In this document: positions 61,972 through 64,000 of the stretch, in pieces
Numbering within the stretch: position 1 is the first letter of the stretch
How the letters are laid out: each line of letters begins with the position of its first letter
Assembly (NCBI GenBank): GCA_963931655.1
Contig: OZ007036.1
Location: 434,001 to 498,000 of the forward strand
DNA length: 64,000 nucleotides
Direction: 5' to 3'
Source of the DNA: Butyricicoccus_B sp017886875
Lineage (GTDB): Bacteria > Bacillota > Clostridia > Oscillospirales > Butyricicoccaceae
Made by a program: the position numbers and the translations under genes
The notes under the pieces: generated by a model
The model's input: the letters and a program-made list of their open reading frames with translations, nothing else
The model's database searches: none
What the model was told of the DNA's origin: nothing

Positions 61972-62945
61972 TGAATAAAGCGATTTATGCAAATAGAAAA
62001 AAACTTTTAGGGCTTTTTATATTGGTTTTGATTGCATCTGCTCTGTATATGCTTGTAGAAGTTAATTTTGCAAATGAAAAACTATTTAATTATGCAATGA
62101 AAATACGTACACCTAAACTTATTGTTATGCTAATTGCTGCATTTGCAATAGGTGGTGCATCTATAGTTTTCCAGTCGATTATAAATAATACTATTGTCAC
62201 ACCATGTCTTTTAGGTATGAACTCACTTTATAGTTTAATACACACATCAGTTGTATTTTTTGTAGGCTCTGGAAGTATACTGGCTGTAAATGCTAATTTA
62301 TCATTTATTGTTGATTTACTTTTAATGGGTGTAATTGCAACAATAATATATAGTTATTTATTTAAGAAAACAAATCATAATGTGCTTTATGTATTGCTTA
62401 TTGGTACAGTATTGACATCATTCTTCACAAGCATACAAACAACCTTAACAAGAGTGATGGACCCTAATGAATATGATACACTTCTTTCAAGTTTAGTTGC
62501 AAGTTTTAATAATATTAATTCAGAAATTATTATGTTCTCACTTATATTATTAGCAGCTTTGATTTTCTGGCTTAGAAAAGATTTAGCTTTACTTGATGTT
62601 ATAACTCTTGGAAAACATCAAGCAATAAATTTAGGTGTTGATTATGACAGATGTATTAGAAGACTGCTCTTAGGTGTAACACTTTGTATAGCTATTGCAA
62701 CTGCTATGGTTGGACCTATTTCTTTCCTTGGGTTAATTATAGCTAACTTATCAAGGCAGCTACTTAAAACATATCGTCATTCACAGCTCATTCTTGGCTC
62801 TACATTTTTCGGAATGATAGTGTTAGTAGGTGGTCAAATGATTGTAGAACATATATTTACATATTCTGTGCCTATTAGTGTGTTTATAACTGTTAGTGGT
62901 GGACTTTATTTCCTTTATTTACTTTTAAAAAGCAGGAGAGCTTAA
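61971..62945 (+). CDS. yclO: Siderophore ABC transporter permease (YclO/CeuC type)
   Basis: About 324 residues, second FecCD permease: IRTPKLIVMLIAAFAIGGASIVFQSIINN at the start of the conserved core and GPISFLGLIIANLSRQLLKT as the coupling motif. It forms the heterodimeric channel with YclN. ATG 61971 is 7 nt from GGAGG; TTG 61968 just before it is less likely. Confidence 0.9.
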   Translation: MNKAIYANRKKLLGLFILVLIASALYMLVEVNFANEKLFNYAMKIRTPKLIVMLIAAFAIGGASIVFQSIINNTIVTPCLLGMNSLYSLIHTSVVFFVGSGSILAVNANLSFIVDLLLMGVIATIIYSYLFKKTNHNVLYVLLIGTVLTSFFTSIQTTLTRVMDPNEYDTLLSSLVASFNNINSEIIMFSLILLAALIFWLRKDLALLDVITLGKHQAINLGVDYDRCIRRLLLGVTLCIAIATAMVGPISFLGLIIANLSRQLLKTYRHSQLILGSTFFGMIVLVGGQMIVEHIFTYSVPISVFITVSGGLYFLYLLLKSRRA

Positions 62946-62950
62946 ATAAA

Positions 62951-63706
62951 ATGATGAAAATAAATAATCTTATAAAGAAATACGGTGAAAAAACCGTTGT
63001 AAATGATGTAAGTTTTGAAATACCAAAAGGTAAAGTAATATCTATGATTGGTCCAAATGGTGCAGGTAAATCAACCGTTATGGGCATGATTTCAAGACTT
63101 ATTGAACCAAATACTGGTCATGTGGAGTTTCATGGTCAAAAACTTCATCACTGGAAAAGCAAAGAACTTTCAAAAAAACTTGCAATTCTAACACAAAGCA
63201 ATAATATTCAAATGAAACTTACAGTTAGAGAACTTGTCACTTTTGGACGTTTTCCTTATTGTGGAGGTAGAACAACAAAAGAAGACGAACAAATAATTGA
63301 TAAAGCTATAGCTTATATGGAGCTTAATGAATTTGAGAACCGTTTTATAGATGAACTTTCAGGCGGTCAACGTCAAAGAGCATATATTGCAATGGTAATT
63401 GCTCAAGATACTGAATATGTGCTTTTAGATGAGCCTACTAACAACCTTGATATTTATCATGCAACAAATTTAATGAAAACTGTTAGAAAACTTTGTGATG
63501 AACTTGGTAAAACTGTAATTCTTGTTTTACATGAAATCAACTATGCGGCATTTTATTCTGACTATATTTGTGCATTTGTAAACGGTAAAATAGCTAAATT
63601 TGGCACAGTAGAAGAAATTATGACAAAAGAAACATTATCAGATATTTACAAAGTTGATTTTGAAATTATGAATATACATGGAAAACCACTTTCTATCTAT
63701 TATTAA
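62951..63706 (+). CDS. yclP: Siderophore ABC transporter ATP-binding protein
   Basis: 251 residues. Walker A GPNGAGKST, Q-loop in AILTQSNNI, signature LSGGQRQRAYIAM, Walker B YVLLDEPTNNLD and the H-loop in VLHEINYA. Energises the YclNO permease pair. The position between permeases and binding protein matches yclP/ceuD. Confidence 0.95.
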   Translation: MMKINNLIKKYGEKTVVNDVSFEIPKGKVISMIGPNGAGKSTVMGMISRLIEPNTGHVEFHGQKLHHWKSKELSKKLAILTQSNNIQMKLTVRELVTFGRFPYCGGRTTKEDEQIIDKAIAYMELNEFENRFIDELSGGQRQRAYIAMVIAQDTEYVLLDEPTNNLDIYHATNLMKTVRKLCDELGKTVILVLHEINYAAFYSDYICAFVNGKIAKFGTVEEIMTKETLSDIYKVDFEIMNIHGKPLSIYY

Positions 63707-63742
63707 AAAGTTATTACATCTTAAAAAAGGAGATTTTATATT

Positions 63743-64000
63743 ATGAAAAAGTATGTAGTAAAAAGATTTATAGCCCTAACACTTGCACTTGCAGCAACAG
63801 CCTCTTTGACTGCTTGTTCATCTGCAAATAATAATGCTAATTCATCAGTAGCAAGTAGTAGCATTTCGGCTGAACAAAATCAAAGCGTTACGATTACATC
63901 TTTAAATGCAAATAAAGAAGAAATTCAGCTTGAAGTTCCTTATGATGCAAAACGTATTGCAATTTTGGATATGCCATCACTTGATATTATTGATAATCTT
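63743..64000 (+). CDS. yclQ: Siderophore-binding lipoprotein, N-terminal part (runs off window)
   Basis: The first 86 codons are present. A signal peptide ends in the lipobox LTAC, then a Ser/Asn-rich linker follows, and the mature domain begins VPYDAKRIAILDMPSLDIIDNL, matching the KKVVVFDFGSLDTLDKL start of B. subtilis YclQ (petrobactin/siderophore-binding). AAGGAG precedes ATG 63743. The ligand cannot be told from this part. Confidence 0.88.
   Translation, partial: MKKYVVKRFIALTLALAATASLTACSSANNNANSSVASSSISAEQNQSVTITSLNANKEEIQLEVPYDAKRIAILDMPSLDIIDNL

Noticed and set aside
60940..64000. Vitamin B12 importer (BtuCDF) serving the cobalamin genes
   Set aside because: Two different permeases in the order permease-permease-ATPase-binding protein and YclN/YclQ-like sequence favour a siderophore system; no cobalamin riboswitch precedes it. 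Not fully excluded.
1..64000. CRISPR arrays, rRNA genes and insertion sequences
   Set aside because: No regularly spaced repeats, rRNA blocks or transposase genes were recognised anywhere in the window.

Overview
The window is low-GC chromosomal DNA of an anaerobic Firmicute, most likely a gut clostridium. Signs are T-box control of alaS, GatCAB amidotransferase, an FMN riboswitch on an ECF-type RibU, ThyX instead of ThyA, the cobalt-early (anaerobic) cobalamin route with CbiK, and a selenium-type molybdo-hydroxylase purine cluster. Genes are tightly packed, with many ATGA/TTGA stop-start overlaps, and nearly all lie on the + strand. Exceptions are the tRNA/pseudogene scar at the left edge and one two-component system.

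Layout. 1-2060: end of an integrated element (3' part of a tyrosine integrase gene) facing the 3' end of tRNA-Arg(CCU). A 5' half-tRNA remnant follows, then a decayed chimera of a surface-protein fragment and a truncated DHH phosphoesterase. 2213-18140: housekeeping genes (tagA, thyX, two GNAT-fold proteins, DJ-1 protein, 5-FTHF cyclo-ligase, a degenerate CPBP protein, mltG, trhP-like U32 gene, T-box-alaS, HIT protein, comEC-holA-rnmV-like, FMN riboswitch-ribU). 18199-20970: sensor kinase and response regulator (- strand). 21123-28587: YcxB-like membrane protein, ligA, gatCAB, a conserved unknown and a DNA-entry-type nuclease lipoprotein.

28622-48858: promoter, adenosylcobalamin riboswitch and a 21-gene tetrapyrrole/cobalamin run (cbiD, L, F, G, hemA, cbiH, cbiJ-sirC fusion, hemC, cobA-hemD fusion, hemB, hemL, cbiA, cobT, cobU, cobS, short cobU-like gene, cobD, cbiP, cobO, cbiC, cbiK). 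It carries tetrapyrrole synthesis from glutamyl-tRNA onward and most of corrin synthesis, but cbiE, cbiT and cbiB are not in the window.

48925-60743: the purine/urate-type anaerobic degradation cluster (ygeX, ygeY, ygeW, carbamate kinase, ssnA, a compact ygfK, dihydropyrimidinase-like hydA, xanthine-dehydrogenase-like molybdo-iron-sulfur protein). It probably opens the purine ring, hydrolyses ureido intermediates, releases carbamoyl phosphate for ATP and deaminates diaminopropionate to pyruvate. YgfK here lacks the central FAD/NAD module and no separate FAD subunit gene is present, so the electron route out of the hydroxylase is unexplained. 60841-64000: a YclNOPQ-type siderophore ABC transporter preceded by two inverted candidate operator sites; the binding-protein gene runs off the window.
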